The notes below the pieces were generated by a model. It saw only the letters and a program-made list of their open reading frames with translations, did no database searches and was not told the DNA's origin. A program made the position numbers and the translations under genes. A DNA stretch of 64,000 nucleotides, taken from positions 358,847-422,846 of the forward strand of contig JAMXDE010000052.1 in assembly GCA_026770025.1 (NCBI GenBank), given 5' to 3'. Below, one piece after another: positions 47,101 to 57,991 of the stretch (its first letter is position 1; every line of letters starts with the position of its first letter). This DNA is from Craspedostauros australis. Lineage: Eukaryota > Bacillariophyta > Bacillariophyceae > Mastogloiales > Achnanthaceae.

Positions 47101-50100
47101 AGCGCGGTGAACCTGCACCGAATGCTCGGCCACGCGCCACTCGAGACCATGAAGCGGACGGCCGCTCAGTACGGATGGAAAATCATCGGCGAGATGCCGG
47201 TGTGTCGTGACTGCGCGGTCGCGAACGCAAGAGTGAAGAATATTCCGAAGGCAACTATTCCAAGAGCTACTCGCCGCGGCGAACGGTTCTTCATTGACAT
47301 TAGTTACACTAAACACATAAGCTTCGGAGATAAACGCTACTGGACCCTGATCGTGGACGACTGCACGGATCACTGCTGGAGTTTCTTTCTCAAGAACAAG
47401 AGTGATCAACCAGGATACATCAAACGGTTCATCCAGACGATCAAGTCACAGACTGGTGACCAACAGATCATCTTCCGAGGTGACAACAGCGGAGAGAACA
47501 AATCCACGGAGGATATTCTCATCGATGCAGGACTCAACGTGAAATTCGAATACACGGCATCGAACACGCCGCAACAGAACGGAAGAGTGGAACGCAAGTT
47601 CGCGTACCTCTACACCAAGATTCGCTCCATGCTCAACGGAGCACAGCTCGACGAAGAGTATAGGCATGGCCTGTGGGCAGCAGCTGCTAGCACTGCCACC
47701 GCCATCGCCAACATCACCGTAGCGAAGAACCAAAAGGAGTCACCACATCGACAATTCTTCGGCAACGATCCATCATATGCGGATGCACTACGCACGTTTG
47801 GAGAGGTAGGTGTTGTGAAGACTACCTACGGCGGGATCACCGCCAAACTCAAGAACAGAGGAGAAGAGATGGTGTTCATCGGATATGCACACCAACATGC
47901 ATCAGGAGTCTACAACATGTACAGACCATCGACCAAGTCACTCATCTGTTCACGGGACATCAAATGGCTCAACCAATCATACGGACAGTTCCGTGGCTGG
48001 GCACCAGCACCGAACATATCCAATGAAACAGGAACAACGGACGCAGACGGCTTCACAACCATCGGACGGAAGGGAGCAACGCCAAGGACGGCAACGCGTC
48101 AAACATCGGAAGCGAAGAGAGTATCTTTCGCTGACAGCAACAGATACTACATCTTATCAGACAGTGATGACGAGGATAATGAGGACGACGGAGTAGTGAC
48201 TCAACTAATCCAGAATGACGAGAAAGATCGGAACGAATCCAATCATGAGGATGACGAAATCCTACCCTCCGGCAACGAAGCCGACGACGAGACAGGTGTC
48301 ACTCCTCCGAACACACCAGCGAGGTCTACACATGACACACCATCTAGATCTCCACCAAGCAAACCAAACAAGCGTGACATAGCTAGAAAGGAGAGGATCC
48401 GACGTCACGAAGCACGAGGCAGGAAGGGAGAAGCTAATCCCAAGTCAACTGCAGGGAAGAGTATTCCCAGAGCTCTGCGTGAGCTCGCAGACTTCAACGA
48501 ACGAGGTCGAAAGGAAGAAGGCTATGAGAGCGATCCATCATCCAGTGAGGCGAGTGACGAACTCAGCGACGAGATGATCGACGATCCCAACAACGAAACT
48601 ACAGATGACGAAGAAATCGAAGACGAAGATGAAGAGATCGAGATCACTCACTATAGCACAACAGGACTATACGGAATGAATGCAATCATCACCGAGAGAC
48701 CAGCGATCGACATCGGATTGTCGATGCAAGACGAGAACAAGGAACCAGAGAAGCACATCGAACCTACAACATTCGATGGAGCCTTCAATTACCCAGATCC
48801 TATCCATCGAAAGGGATATCGAGCAGCCATCAAGAAAGAGTTCGACTCCATGGATACACGCAAGGTATACAGTAAGATCAAACGAGACGCCATTCCACGC
48901 GGCCGCAGATGCTGCAAGTGCAAATGGGTCTTCAAGTTGAAGCGTGACGGCACACATCGAGCGCGGCTCGTTGCATGTGGCTATTCACAAGTCGCAGGAG
49001 TAGACTTCCAAGAGCATTACTCACCCGTCATCCATGACGTGACCTATCGGGTCATGATGGTGATCATGCTAATCAAGAAGATGGACTGCGCACTCGTCGA
49101 TGTCGTAACGGCATTCCTACATGGAGACCTCGACGAGGAGATCTACATGAACTGTCCCAACGGGATGGATCATCAACCAGACGAAGCCCTGACCCTACAC
49201 AAGCCAATTTACGGACTTGTGCAGAGCGCCAGGCAATGGTTCAAGATGTTGGTATCGACCCTCAAGAATATCAACTTCGAACAGAGCGCAGCAGACCCGT
49301 GCCTGTTCTACAGGAAGACGAACGAAGGAAGCATGATCGTGGCCATCTACGTGGACGATTGCTTCTGTTGCGGAGACTCCAAGGCACTGGAGACATTCCT
49401 GAAGGACATCCAAGGCAGCAAGTTCAAGGTGACAATCGAGCGCGGACTCGGAGACTACCTCAGCTGCAACATCGAATTGAACCATGACAAGACTAGAGCG
49501 ACATTGCGTCAACCACATCTCATCCGACACCTCATCGAAGAGTTCGGAACCAAGGTTGAGAAGATGCAACGTTATGGGACACCGGGAACCCCGGGTCAAA
49601 TCATCGTACGACCATCCGAAGATAACGGACTGCAGAAGGTCGGACCGGAAGAACATGCCGAATACCGCCAAGGCGTCGGTATGCTACTCTTCCTCATCAA
49701 GCACTCGCGACCAGATATCGCGAACCCTGTGAGGGAACTCTCCAAGGTATTGATCGGGCCCACCAAGGCCGCAATGAAGGAAATGTATCGGATCATCAAG
49801 TATGTGATCGATACAAAGGACTATGGATTGAAGATCCATCCAGCGCGTCCAGATGACGACGGCTGGGACATGGAGCTCTTCTGCGACAGCGAATATGCAG
49901 GAGACAAGAACACAAGAATCAGCGTAGGGGGATTCATCCTATACCTGTGCAAGGTACCAATCCTTTGGCGATCCAAGGCACAGAAGGCCGTCACACTCAG
50001 CTCATCCGAAGCAGAATACGTTGCCCTTTCCGAAGCGGCAAAGGAGATCTTCTTCGTTGTGCAGCTACTCGAAAGTGTGGGCGTCCCAGTGAAGACACCG

Positions 50101-50346
50101 ATCAAGGTTCGCGTGGACAACATCGGGGCGATCTTCATCGCCAAGAACCCATCAACATCCCAACGATCGCGGCACATCGACGTGCGCCATCACTACGTGA
50201 GGAACATGGTAATCAACAAAACCATCGAAATCATTTTCGTCAAATCCGAGCAGAACACAAGCGACGGATTCACCAAGAACATCAAGGCCGACTTACAACG
50301 TGAACATGAGAAGTCGTACCTTGACACATCGAGAACATTCGAGTGA
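44176..50346 (+). CDS. element A gag-pol polyprotein
   Basis: 2056 residues from the ATG at 44176, single frame. Gag core starts near residue 150 (Lys-Ala-Pro-Met-Phe-Ser-Gly-Glu). Two CCHC zinc knuckles begin at residues 388 and 433. An acidic stretch and a helical domain of unknown role follow (about 490-830). Protease Asp-Ser-Gly-Ala starts at Asp835. Integrase has Asp1041, Asp1103 and Glu1139, a DD35E spacing. Reverse transcriptase has Tyr-Val-Asp-Asp at 1725-1728, and RNase H with Cys-Asp-Ser-Glu-Tyr and Ser-Ser-Ser-Glu-Ala-Glu-Tyr motifs occupies the C-terminal 200 residues. Integrase before reverse transcriptase defines Ty1/copia. It is longer than usual copia polyproteins (about 1300-1500) because of the region between gag and protease. 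It lies inside element D in the opposite orientation. Confidence 0.95.
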   Translation: MSEEEELKDIPLSNPTIKREEGASETPPRQEKEAAAATVLSGADASAIDETEEERSARLHRKEKRILKAIKQEETGVTKSIRTAKQGGKSETPPGGEFVTKTISAQQQAKIEESTTQKQTEIKGASAPTTKQRINMATSANVNKRRIKAPMFSGEQEDYSAWESQAKAYARAQKTRDVMLGKTKVPTVSEIAAAADEDKEAMEEIYELGCDCFSDLILMMDAEKGKGKQAIQYINQCISVDYPEGDAHGAWNVLAEKFRPSDAVTKIKLKRQFNNEKMKRDTDPDIYITQLESLRSRLHDVKYEITDEEMIMQILSTVSVEYKTHVVNFQHQLTFNPELVTINAIRGVLRTAYATHRGGKAYVDDFQDSNTKSNDTGFTSTGNFKGTCHNCGVYGHRSADCPERKKPNNKKNNNNNNKMNGKRNKGSGFKGKCNYCGIFGHREAECRKKKFNEKKKADEQANTATQGHDKSGHEMVLSAKDMPLCMLVSDDYIEDSFFDNFEYVGSDDEVQDDEIIPEWLSEEPIIHEVDPRREVSYECCFNAHDLIGSYGDEAEMDDEANNSDIEEAMSDDDDNADEDGADEDDEADRGAAPPPPAAGNNRSGIFDEDDSDESEDGNHPDDSFNPNERVVYPGNIDFPPIEDPNRSNYLHCHDTIPYATETALVIQKQLIFDAVMEAGVSLFPGIERGVLRPIWVNMMGSILSENFRSIEEILANSVVINRILEAAETETIPETDLHYILGGCMRVLLRERPRVHPYDPATGFHRNTTIPSDYAQLPDDMDDGDHHHPYNEDGVHEDNDDGSFDDEIAAAAVEQLHELSTKYKDKVNKDTWLADSGASCHIVNSDAALFNVRHIKSFVQVGDSTKLDSPKMGSIRLKVKQRDNTGHVIRLDDVKYTPKMAVNLFSTNKALYNGYQLGNNGILMDIINGSGTKIVFDRVFPTSNGFITGVQMHPIMPTDDDKACTAIVKNPSKEISAVNLHRMLGHAPLETMKRTAAQYGWKIIGEMPVCRDCAVANARVKNIPKATIPRATRRGERFFIDISYTKHISFGDKRYWTLIVDDCTDHCWSFFLKNKSDQPGYIKRFIQTIKSQTGDQQIIFRGDNSGENKSTEDILIDAGLNVKFEYTASNTPQQNGRVERKFAYLYTKIRSMLNGAQLDEEYRHGLWAAAASTATAIANITVAKNQKESPHRQFFGNDPSYADALRTFGEVGVVKTTYGGITAKLKNRGEEMVFIGYAHQHASGVYNMYRPSTKSLICSRDIKWLNQSYGQFRGWAPAPNISNETGTTDADGFTTIGRKGATPRTATRQTSEAKRVSFADSNRYYILSDSDDEDNEDDGVVTQLIQNDEKDRNESNHEDDEILPSGNEADDETGVTPPNTPARSTHDTPSRSPPSKPNKRDIARKERIRRHEARGRKGEANPKSTAGKSIPRALRELADFNERGRKEEGYESDPSSSEASDELSDEMIDDPNNETTDDEEIEDEDEEIEITHYSTTGLYGMNAIITERPAIDIGLSMQDENKEPEKHIEPTTFDGAFNYPDPIHRKGYRAAIKKEFDSMDTRKVYSKIKRDAIPRGRRCCKCKWVFKLKRDGTHRARLVACGYSQVAGVDFQEHYSPVIHDVTYRVMMVIMLIKKMDCALVDVVTAFLHGDLDEEIYMNCPNGMDHQPDEALTLHKPIYGLVQSARQWFKMLVSTLKNINFEQSAADPCLFYRKTNEGSMIVAIYVDDCFCCGDSKALETFLKDIQGSKFKVTIERGLGDYLSCNIELNHDKTRATLRQPHLIRHLIEEFGTKVEKMQRYGTPGTPGQIIVRPSEDNGLQKVGPEEHAEYRQGVGMLLFLIKHSRPDIANPVRELSKVLIGPTKAAMKEMYRIIKYVIDTKDYGLKIHPARPDDDGWDMELFCDSEYAGDKNTRISVGGFILYLCKVPILWRSKAQKAVTLSSSEAEYVALSEAAKEIFFVVQLLESVGVPVKTPIKVRVDNIGAIFIAKNPSTSQRSRHIDVRHHYVRNMVINKTIEIIFVKSEQNTSDGFTKNIKADLQREHEKSYLDTSRTFE

Positions 50347-50359
50347 CCGAATGCACACA

Positions 50360-50366
50360 GGAAGGG
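50360..50366 (+). other. polypurine tract of element A
   Basis: GGAAGGG immediately before the 3' LTR, the expected plus-strand primer site. The same seven bases precede the 3' LTRs of E (57985-57991) and C (35396-35390, minus). Confidence 0.75.
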
Positions 50367-51159
50367 TGTCGAGATGTACATGTGAGTATATGTCAAGATG
50401 TACGTGTATATGTGCATCGTTCACCCGCTATTCTCTCATACGCACTTGGACGGTATAACTATACTCGTGTCGATAGTATGCTGTGATTCGTCAGAATTAC
50501 AGGGGAAATGGAACACACGAAAAGGGGCAAGATTTCTGGAGGAAATTTGCAAATAACGATTTCTGAGAGAATCAGAAGATCATCCGTCCATCCATCAATG
50601 GTACCAAGAGAATCTCAAGGTACTTCCCAACTAAACCTCAGATGACGATATCATCTGACAGACTACTGCATCACCAATGGAACGTGACATCTGGAGAGCA
50701 GAAGGACGCCTACTGACGTCGACAGGATGTCAACATGTCACCACGTCGACAGCTGTCTCCAAGTCAGAGCAGGAGGCGAAGATACGATGACCCATGAAGA
50801 TCATGGATACTGAAGGTGAACTTCAAATGGTAAGTACTCATGGAGTAGAAGCCAGTACTGAATGAACGGAGTGTCGGATGCGGAGCACGCATCGAACACG
50901 GAGTATCGTGTAGCATGAGCACACGATGTTGAGAGAGAGAGAGAGAGAATACAGAGAGGAGCGAGAGAGGATCTCGCGTACCGACTCATAGTCGGAGACC
51001 GAATCTACGAAACAGATTGACGCGCCGAGAGCATCGGGCAAGAGAACGAACGGACACCGAGAGTATCGGAGTGCCAACGTAATGAAATAGCAAACAGACG
51101 ACTATCAACCAACACCATCTTCCACGATCGTAGGTTACTGTGAGCGGAACTTGCCAACA
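50367..51159 (+). repeat. element A 3' LTR
   Basis: 793 bp, no visible difference from the 5' copy. Confidence 0.93.
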
Positions 51160-51284
51160 GGGTGTGATGTGACCGGCCGTGGACTGTGACAGATGGTTGA
51201 GCAGTCCCACGACGTACAAGGTGCAGATGAGCCAGAACCTGGCAGGGGTGCCAGTTCGGTCCATGATGCCGTTGGTGGTGCGCT
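51160..51284 (-). pseudogene. element D, 125-bp integrase piece between A and E
   Basis: Minus-strand frame reads Thr-Thr-Asn-Gly-Ile-Met-Asp-Arg-Thr-Gly-Thr-Pro-Ala and continues through a Leu-Leu-Asn-His segment to Gly-His-Ile-Thr-Pro. This links the integrase coded at 58746 and above with the sequence at 43300 and below. Target duplications of A and E overlap its two ends. Confidence 0.9.
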
Positions 51285-52038
51285 TGTCAGGAATCGGGGG
51301 TACGCTTTTACTAAGATACCCATGATTGCCGCACCTCCCAATAATATCTTCACAACTCGACGAGGTCAACTTTGTTGGTAACACTCGGACCACCTTGCAG
51401 CCTGTCCCCCATCAACCCTCTGTCCATGAATGACATCAACATCAGTCATGTCCCACCATGGAGCCTATCCATGTACCACCGCTGTAATGAGGGCGAACCT
51501 ATGGATCGACCTCTAGGGATGTAATCGCACATGAGCCAAGACTATGGGCGAAACTGTTGATATGTATCAGACATGTCGACGCGCATCGACGGACAAGGGA
51601 TCGCTTCTCTGAGAAAGAGAAACGGAAGCGATGCCCCTATCCGCTCAAGAGCACGATTGACGACGCGACATGGAATGAACATGACCGGTGAGTATGTGAT
51701 GATGGCGCAGGAGGAATACTGAGGAACCGAAGGTCAAGTGGGATCGATCAGACGGAGACCCATGCTGAAGGTACCTGTGCGTCTATGAGAGATGCTGCTC
51801 GAATGTAGAAGATGCAATCACCACGAGAATGCATGATGAATCTGCAGAAGAGAGCATGAGAGCAAGCTGATGAAGCAGATGAAAGCAACCATGGACAAGT
51901 GCATGATCATGGTGAACTGCTACAGATTACACTTGCTGCTGAATTGGAATTGGAGAGTCAAGGAGTTTGTTCTCACAGTTCTAAATTGGTACAGATTGAT
52001 AACAGATTAATCTACTACCTAACCCCGGATTTCCAACA
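51285..52038 (+). repeat. element E 5' LTR
   Basis: 754 bp. Shares the terminal 14-18 bases and the word ATTGCCGCACCTCCCAA near its start with element C's LTR, but lacks most of C's repeated hairpin-like units. Confidence 0.93.
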
Positions 52039-52050
52039 CGTTTCGAAACG
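52039..52050 (+). other. 12-bp palindrome at the primer-binding position of element E
   Basis: CGTTTCGAAACG, perfectly self-complementary, starting at the first base after the LTR. In C it is at 40430-40419. Relative to A the two central base pairs differ, but symmetry is kept. Confidence 0.85.
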
Positions 52051-52120
52051 TTACGATTGAAATCCAACGTTTCCATCACCCACCAACACAGCAACGAACA
52101 TCACCACCACTACTTCGACC

Positions 52121-55100
52121 ATGAACTCCTATCTCTTCAAGTCCGACCGCGTTGTCGTCTTTGACGGTAAGCGTTCTAGCTGGAAAGGCTGGAGTGTCAA
52201 GTTCATGACCCGCGCCGCGCGCAAGGGACTCGAGGGTTTTTACCTCTTGGACTACGATGATGTAGTGGTGAAGCCAGCTCCGTTCAGCTCAGACCCCTTG
52301 GCTCCCGTTCCTAAGACGGAGGAAGGCGCGAGTGAACCGAAGAAGGTATCCTCCATGACCCGTGCGGAAAAAGGAGAATACAAGAAGATGCTGGCTAAGT
52401 ATGCGTTCGAAGAACTGGCCGTGGCTATCAACCACGAAACAACGGAAGGCAATGTCGCCTTCATGGCTGCGGTGGGGACTAAGGGCAGTCTCACTGAGAG
52501 TGGAGACCCGCGCAAGGCGTGGAAGGCTCTTGAGCGCATCTACGAGCAACGAACCGCGCCTATGAAGGCAAAGTTGTTGGCTCAACTCAACGGGATGCGA
52601 TTGAAGAAGGGCGAGAACCCAGACACGTTCCTCACCGAAATGGAAGTGCTGCGCAATCGCCTCGGTAACGCTGGTATCAACATGGATATGCAGCAGTACC
52701 ACATGCTCGTGCTCAACGCCCTTGGCAAAGAGTACGAAATGGATGTGAAGATCATAGAACTCAGATTCCTCGGAAAGGAAGAGACCATGACCATCGAAGA
52801 CATCCGCGAGACCATGAGTGCCACCTACGACGGCCGCAACATCAAAGGAGGCAACTCCAACCGCGGCGGCAACAACAGTAAGGAAGAGATGGCACTCGCA
52901 GCCGTTGGGAGCTTCAAGGGCAACTGTCGCAACTGTGGCGCCTACGGCCATAAGAAGGCGGATTGTCGCTCCGCAGCCAAGAAGGGCAACGGCAAGAACA
53001 AGTCGAAGGGCCAAGGCAACGGCGGAGGCAAACCCAAATTCAACGGGGAATGCAACTACTGCGGCAAGAAGGGGCACAAGATTGTGCAGTGCTTCAAGCT
53101 CAGGGCCGCCATGAAGGAGGCGGACTCCGCCAACGTCGCTACCGATGGGATGGATGGAGTCGACGACGTCGCACTCACCGCATCAGACGATATGATGTGT
53201 GTGTTCATCAACGAAGACGCGAGCGAAGAAGAAAGTGTGATCAGCGAAAAACTCAACAAAATCACCAAATTCGCAAACCAAGACAAAAATGTGACCACAC
53301 AGGACCGTGTGTTTTCACACGATGACGACGTGATGATGGATGACATGGCGTTCGTCACGATCGATGTCGACGGAACCGCCAGCTTCGAGAGCAGAGCATC
53401 CAACGCAGAAAGAGCATGGACTTCCGAAGATATGGCCAAGCACTCTCCACGAGAGTACGGTTACTACGGGCCCCCTATCAACGACGAGGAGATGATCAAA
53501 GACGAGCTCTTTTCATCCGACGCAGAAGCCGAGGATCCCGACGAAGTGGTCATAGAGTACCACGAGGGAACGACAGATGAGGAGGACGCAGACGTAACGG
53601 AGATGGCGATGACAGGAGTCGACAACGACAACATCGACCGCGCCATCAACGAACCAGTCTATAGTCTCCCATCTCGTCCAAGCGCACTCGACGACATAAT
53701 CGAGCAATCATCGCGTCGCGACATGAACAACGGATGGTGTCCGTTGTGCCTCAAGCGAGGGCCTCTCTACGCATGGTGCGTGGACTGCCCGAACATACCC
53801 TTCTTCATCCAGCTCGCCAACGAGCCAAGAGGTGCCGTGCCTAGAAACGAAGGCGAAAGGATGGTGCGCAGAGAAGTGCTAGATGAGACGAGCGGAATGT
53901 TGTTCGTGACCGCCCGGTGCTCGCTGAGCAACGTCCTTTCACCAAACGACGTCCGGTCCGAACTCTCCCTCATCTGCATCGAGGCAGTGCATAACATTGC
54001 AACCCTCAGATTGACGGGGGTGGAGCCACGCTCCCTGTACTACTTGATGCACCAAATCGGAGTGCGAGGTGCACTCGACGTGTGCGTGAATGCATACAGG
54101 ATGAATGGAATGCTGGAGAATGTTCGTCTTCAACCAATCCAACAGGCGCTGATCGGAGAAATGAGCAGCATCGCATCGGAACAGCTGATGTGGATGCACC
54201 ACCCAAGCATCAACGGCGTCCGTGATTATCGCACCCACTGCGAGTTACCACTGTACAGTGATGCCAACGGCCACGAAATGGCAATGGTGATCGGCGACTT
54301 AGACGACGTCGATACGCGCAAGTCGACCATCGCACCCGACCGCCACGAGGCCAACACCTGGTTGGGAGATTCCGGCGCCTCCTGTCACCTCACGAACAAC
54401 GACGAGGGTATGATCAACGTGCGCACAGCGAATCACTCCATCAAGGTAGGCAGCGGTCGATACCTCAGGGCAACCAAGGTGGGGGACAAGCGGATGAAGG
54501 TCATGCAGAAGAATGGCGATACCGCAATCATCCTCCTCAAGTCGGTGAAGTACGTGCCTGAGCTATGGGTCAACCTCTTGAGCATCAACAAGGCTCTCGA
54601 AAACGGTTTCGATATTAGCAACCGAGGTGTGATCATGTCCTTGGAGAAAAAGGGGCAACGCATTCGCTTCGATCGCATCATGGCGACGCACAGCGGATTT
54701 GTGAGTGGCGTGAACATGATAGCCGCTCCTGCACTCGACGACCAAGCCAACGTCGGGGTGTCGACGAAGAAACCGATCGACATCAACAAAATCCATAAAA
54801 TGTTAGGCCATGTTGACACTTACACCATCTCTCGCACTGCGGGACGATACGGATGGAATGTCACAGGGAAACTGAACGCTTGTGTGGACTGCGCGATCGG
54901 CAAATCGCGACAAAGAGGATTGACGAAGACTCTACAGCCAAGAGCAAAGAAAGTCGGAGAGCGACTGTTCATGGACACATCGAGTGTTCAGACGTACAGT
55001 TTCGGCCGAGGCAAATACTGGCTTCTGGTTATCGATGACTACAGCGATTACTGCTGGAGTTTCTTTGTGAGAGAAAAGAGCGACGTCGGATCCAAGATGG

Positions 55101-57906
55101 TGGGGTTATTACGGTGGCTTCAGGCGAATCAGGAAGTGAGCGTGAAAAATGTGAGATGTGACAACGCGGGAGAAAATTACTCCACGGAGAAGCAACTACT
55201 TAACGCTGGATTCGGACCGACTTTCGAGTACACCGCCGCGGCCACTCCCCAACAAAATGGTCGCGTGGAGCGAAAATTCGCTGTACTATACGGAAAGGTG
55301 AGAGCTATGCTGAATCAGACGCATCTACCGAAGAGCTCTCGAAGTAAGCTATGGGCAGAAGCAGCTCGCACAGCCACGCAATTGGAGAACATCATCGGAA
55401 CAAAGACAAGAGAACCAGCGTGTATCCTATTCAACGAACAGATCCCCACCTACGTAGATGGACTGCGTACATTCGGGGAAATAGGTATGGTCCACATCGG
55501 AGGACGAACAATCAAGGCGAAGCTGGACAGCAGATCCAAACCGGCTATGTTCGTCGGATACGGCCAATCGCATGCTAGTGGTGTGTACCGGATGATGAAT
55601 CTAGCTACAACGAGAATCCTAATCACGAGAGACGTGACATGGATGAACCAGTCATATGGGCAGTTCAAGGGTATTGCGAACGCCAACAGGTCAGTATTAA
55701 TGGACCTGGAAGATGACGACTCTACATCGGAGATACCTTCCCCGAACAATAGAGTAACTTGGGAGCGACGTGAGGACACCATCAAGGGCATGGAGACCGA
55801 CGACGCAGATCAGAGCAGAGGAGCCGGAATCGATGTAGATACAGAAGACGCTGCTCAAGGGCAAGATGACTTGCTCCCCACCCAAGGGGATGACGATTCG
55901 TACGATGATAACGACGATGAATCCGGAAGGGACGACGAGAAGGGACAATACGAGTCAGGCGAGGACGAGCCAGACGAGATCCCAGTCGCAACACCTGTTA
56001 GGGACATGCCAAGGATGCTGAAGGCTCTCGCGGGGTTCAACAATTCACCCATTCCAATGGAGGAACGAGACCTAGGATCCAGTGGAGAGTCAGAATCAGA
56101 TGAAGGAGAGAATGAGACTACTCCAACAACGACTACCACACCATTGGCAACAGGAGGACAGAATTTCCACACGAATTGGTCAACATTCAACAGAGACGTC
56201 GCAGGTATGATGATAGACACTACTCATGGTAAGATGAGACTCAACGACTTCATCACTGCGAGCCAAGGATTGGACCAACGATCACTCGAAGAGGGGTACG
56301 AGCAAGCTAATGTCGCAATGATGCTAGACCCAACCACATTTGAGGAGTGCTGGGATCATGCAGATCCTGAGAAGAGAACGAAATGGCGGGAGGCCATCAA
56401 CAAGGAGTTCAACGATATGGCCAGAAGAGGAGTATGGGAGAAGATCAAGATGAACCAAATGCCGAAGGATCGGCGATGCGTGAAGACCAAATGGGTGTTC
56501 AAGGAGAAGAGGAACGGTGTGTTCCGTGCAAGACTCGTCGCATGCGGATACTCGCAGATTGCAGGAGTTGACTTCTCAGCACACCACGCACCAGTGATAC
56601 ACGACGCAACCTACCGCGTTATGCTCACAATGAAGATGTTGTTACACTTGGACAGCATCATTATCGACTTTGAGACAGCATTCCTACATGGAGAGCTCGA
56701 GGAGGAGATCTACATGCGATGCCCCAAGGGTATGAAGCATGAAGCCGACGAATGCCTGCTACTCAAGAAGACGATTTATGGACTCGTGCAGAGTGCCAGA
56801 CAATGGAACAAGAAGCTGGTCGACATCCTACTCAAATTGGGGTTTAGACAAAGCGCTGTGGATCCATGCCTTCTGATTCGGAATCAGGAAGGGAACCTAC
56901 TGCTGATCGGGACCTACGTTGACGATTGCTTATGCATCGGAGAGGAACAGGAACTGAAGAAGCTAGTGAGGGATATCAAGGCAGAGCGGTTCGGAATCAA
57001 GGTGGAAGAGGATCTCGAAGACTATCTCAGTTGCAAGATCATATTCAACCACGACCATACGAACTGTTGGGTGAACCAACCGCACATCATCAAGAACATC
57101 ACTGACACATTCAAGAACGACGTGATGAAGCTACAACGGTACGGTACACCAGGGACACCAGGGCAAGGCATCCAAAGGGACAGCGACTCGCCCAAGGTGG
57201 ACAAGGATCGGCATAGCAGGTACCGAAGTGGAGTAGGTATGCTGCTATACTTGGGTGAAACACTCCCGGCCCGACATCGCCAACGCAGTACGCGAACTGA
57301 CCAAGGTGTTGGATGGACCAACAGCCGTAGCATACAAGGAAATGCTAAGGGTCATGAAGTTCGTGTCGGACACGAGAGAATATGGACTAAGGGTGAAGCC
57401 GGATCCATTGGAGAACGATGCATGGAAGATTGTTGTATACACCGACAGCGAGTTTGCTGGCGACAAGGACAACCGCATCAGTGTAGGAGGACACATCGTC
57501 TTACTACAAGGAGTGCCAATCATCTGGAGATCGAAGGCACAACGCAGCGTGACACTGAGTTCAACGGAAGCAGAATACGTTGCACTATCGGAGGCCGGAA
57601 AGGAGATCCGCTTCCTCACCCAACTGATGAGAGGACATCGGGTTGGAGATGCACAGACCAGCAGACGTGATGGTAGACAACGTGGGAGCAATCTTCATCG
57701 CTTCCAATCCATCCACGTCTGCCAGAACCAGACACATCGACATACGACATCACTTCATTCGAGAACTGATTGCGAACAGAGAGGCTAGAGCCCGGTTCGT
57801 ACGTTCAGAGGACAACATCGCAGACGGGTTCACCAAGAATACGAAGAAAGAGATCTACGACAGACACAAGGGCGATATCATCCAGCCAAGGTCAGCATTG
57901 GACTAA
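52121..57906 (+). CDS. element E gag-pol polyprotein, two frameshifts in RNase H
   Basis: Frame 1 runs 52121-57670, but the copia sequence leaves it near 57253. Gag has two CCHC knuckles (about residues 266 and 311). Then come an acidic region and a Cys-Pro-Leu-Cys/Cys-Val-Asp-Cys segment with a helical domain (about 525-720). Protease Asp-Ser-Gly-Ala starts at Asp750; integrase Asp952, Asp1014, Glu1050 (DD35E); reverse transcriptase Tyr-Val-Asp-Asp at 1599-1602. Near 57253 one extra G in a GGG run shifts the frame; RNase H continues from 57255 (Val-Lys-His-Ser-Arg-Pro-Asp). A second extra base near 57627 shifts it again to the frame that ends at 57906. Everything else is open, and LTRs are identical, so these are very recent mutations or sequencing errors. 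Confidence 0.92.
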
Positions 57907-57991
57907 TGGAACAGAGAGTGGGATGGTGGTGATGAAGGGTAAGGGAGAGCAGAGTTAAGAACGATATATTGTCGATGCGACAATGGAAGGG

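Larger units (their letters stand above)
43301..51159 (+). mobile_element. element A, intact copia retrotransposon
   Basis: 7859 bp with 793-bp LTRs (43301-44093 and 50367-51159) that look identical, begin TGTCGAG and end GCCAACA, and a 6-bp GGGTGT target duplication (43295-43300 and 51160-51165). A palindrome CGTTTATAAACG follows the 5' LTR and GGAAGGG precedes the 3' LTR. One uninterrupted gag-pol frame is present. Identical LTRs and the open frame mean a very recent insertion; it could still be active. Confidence 0.95.

Noticed and set aside
46504-47409. 301-codon minus-strand frame inside element A
   Set aside because: Antisense of the protease and integrase part of gag-pol, which explains the sequence fully. 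The same shadow occurs in the family A fragment near 28.4-29.3 kb.
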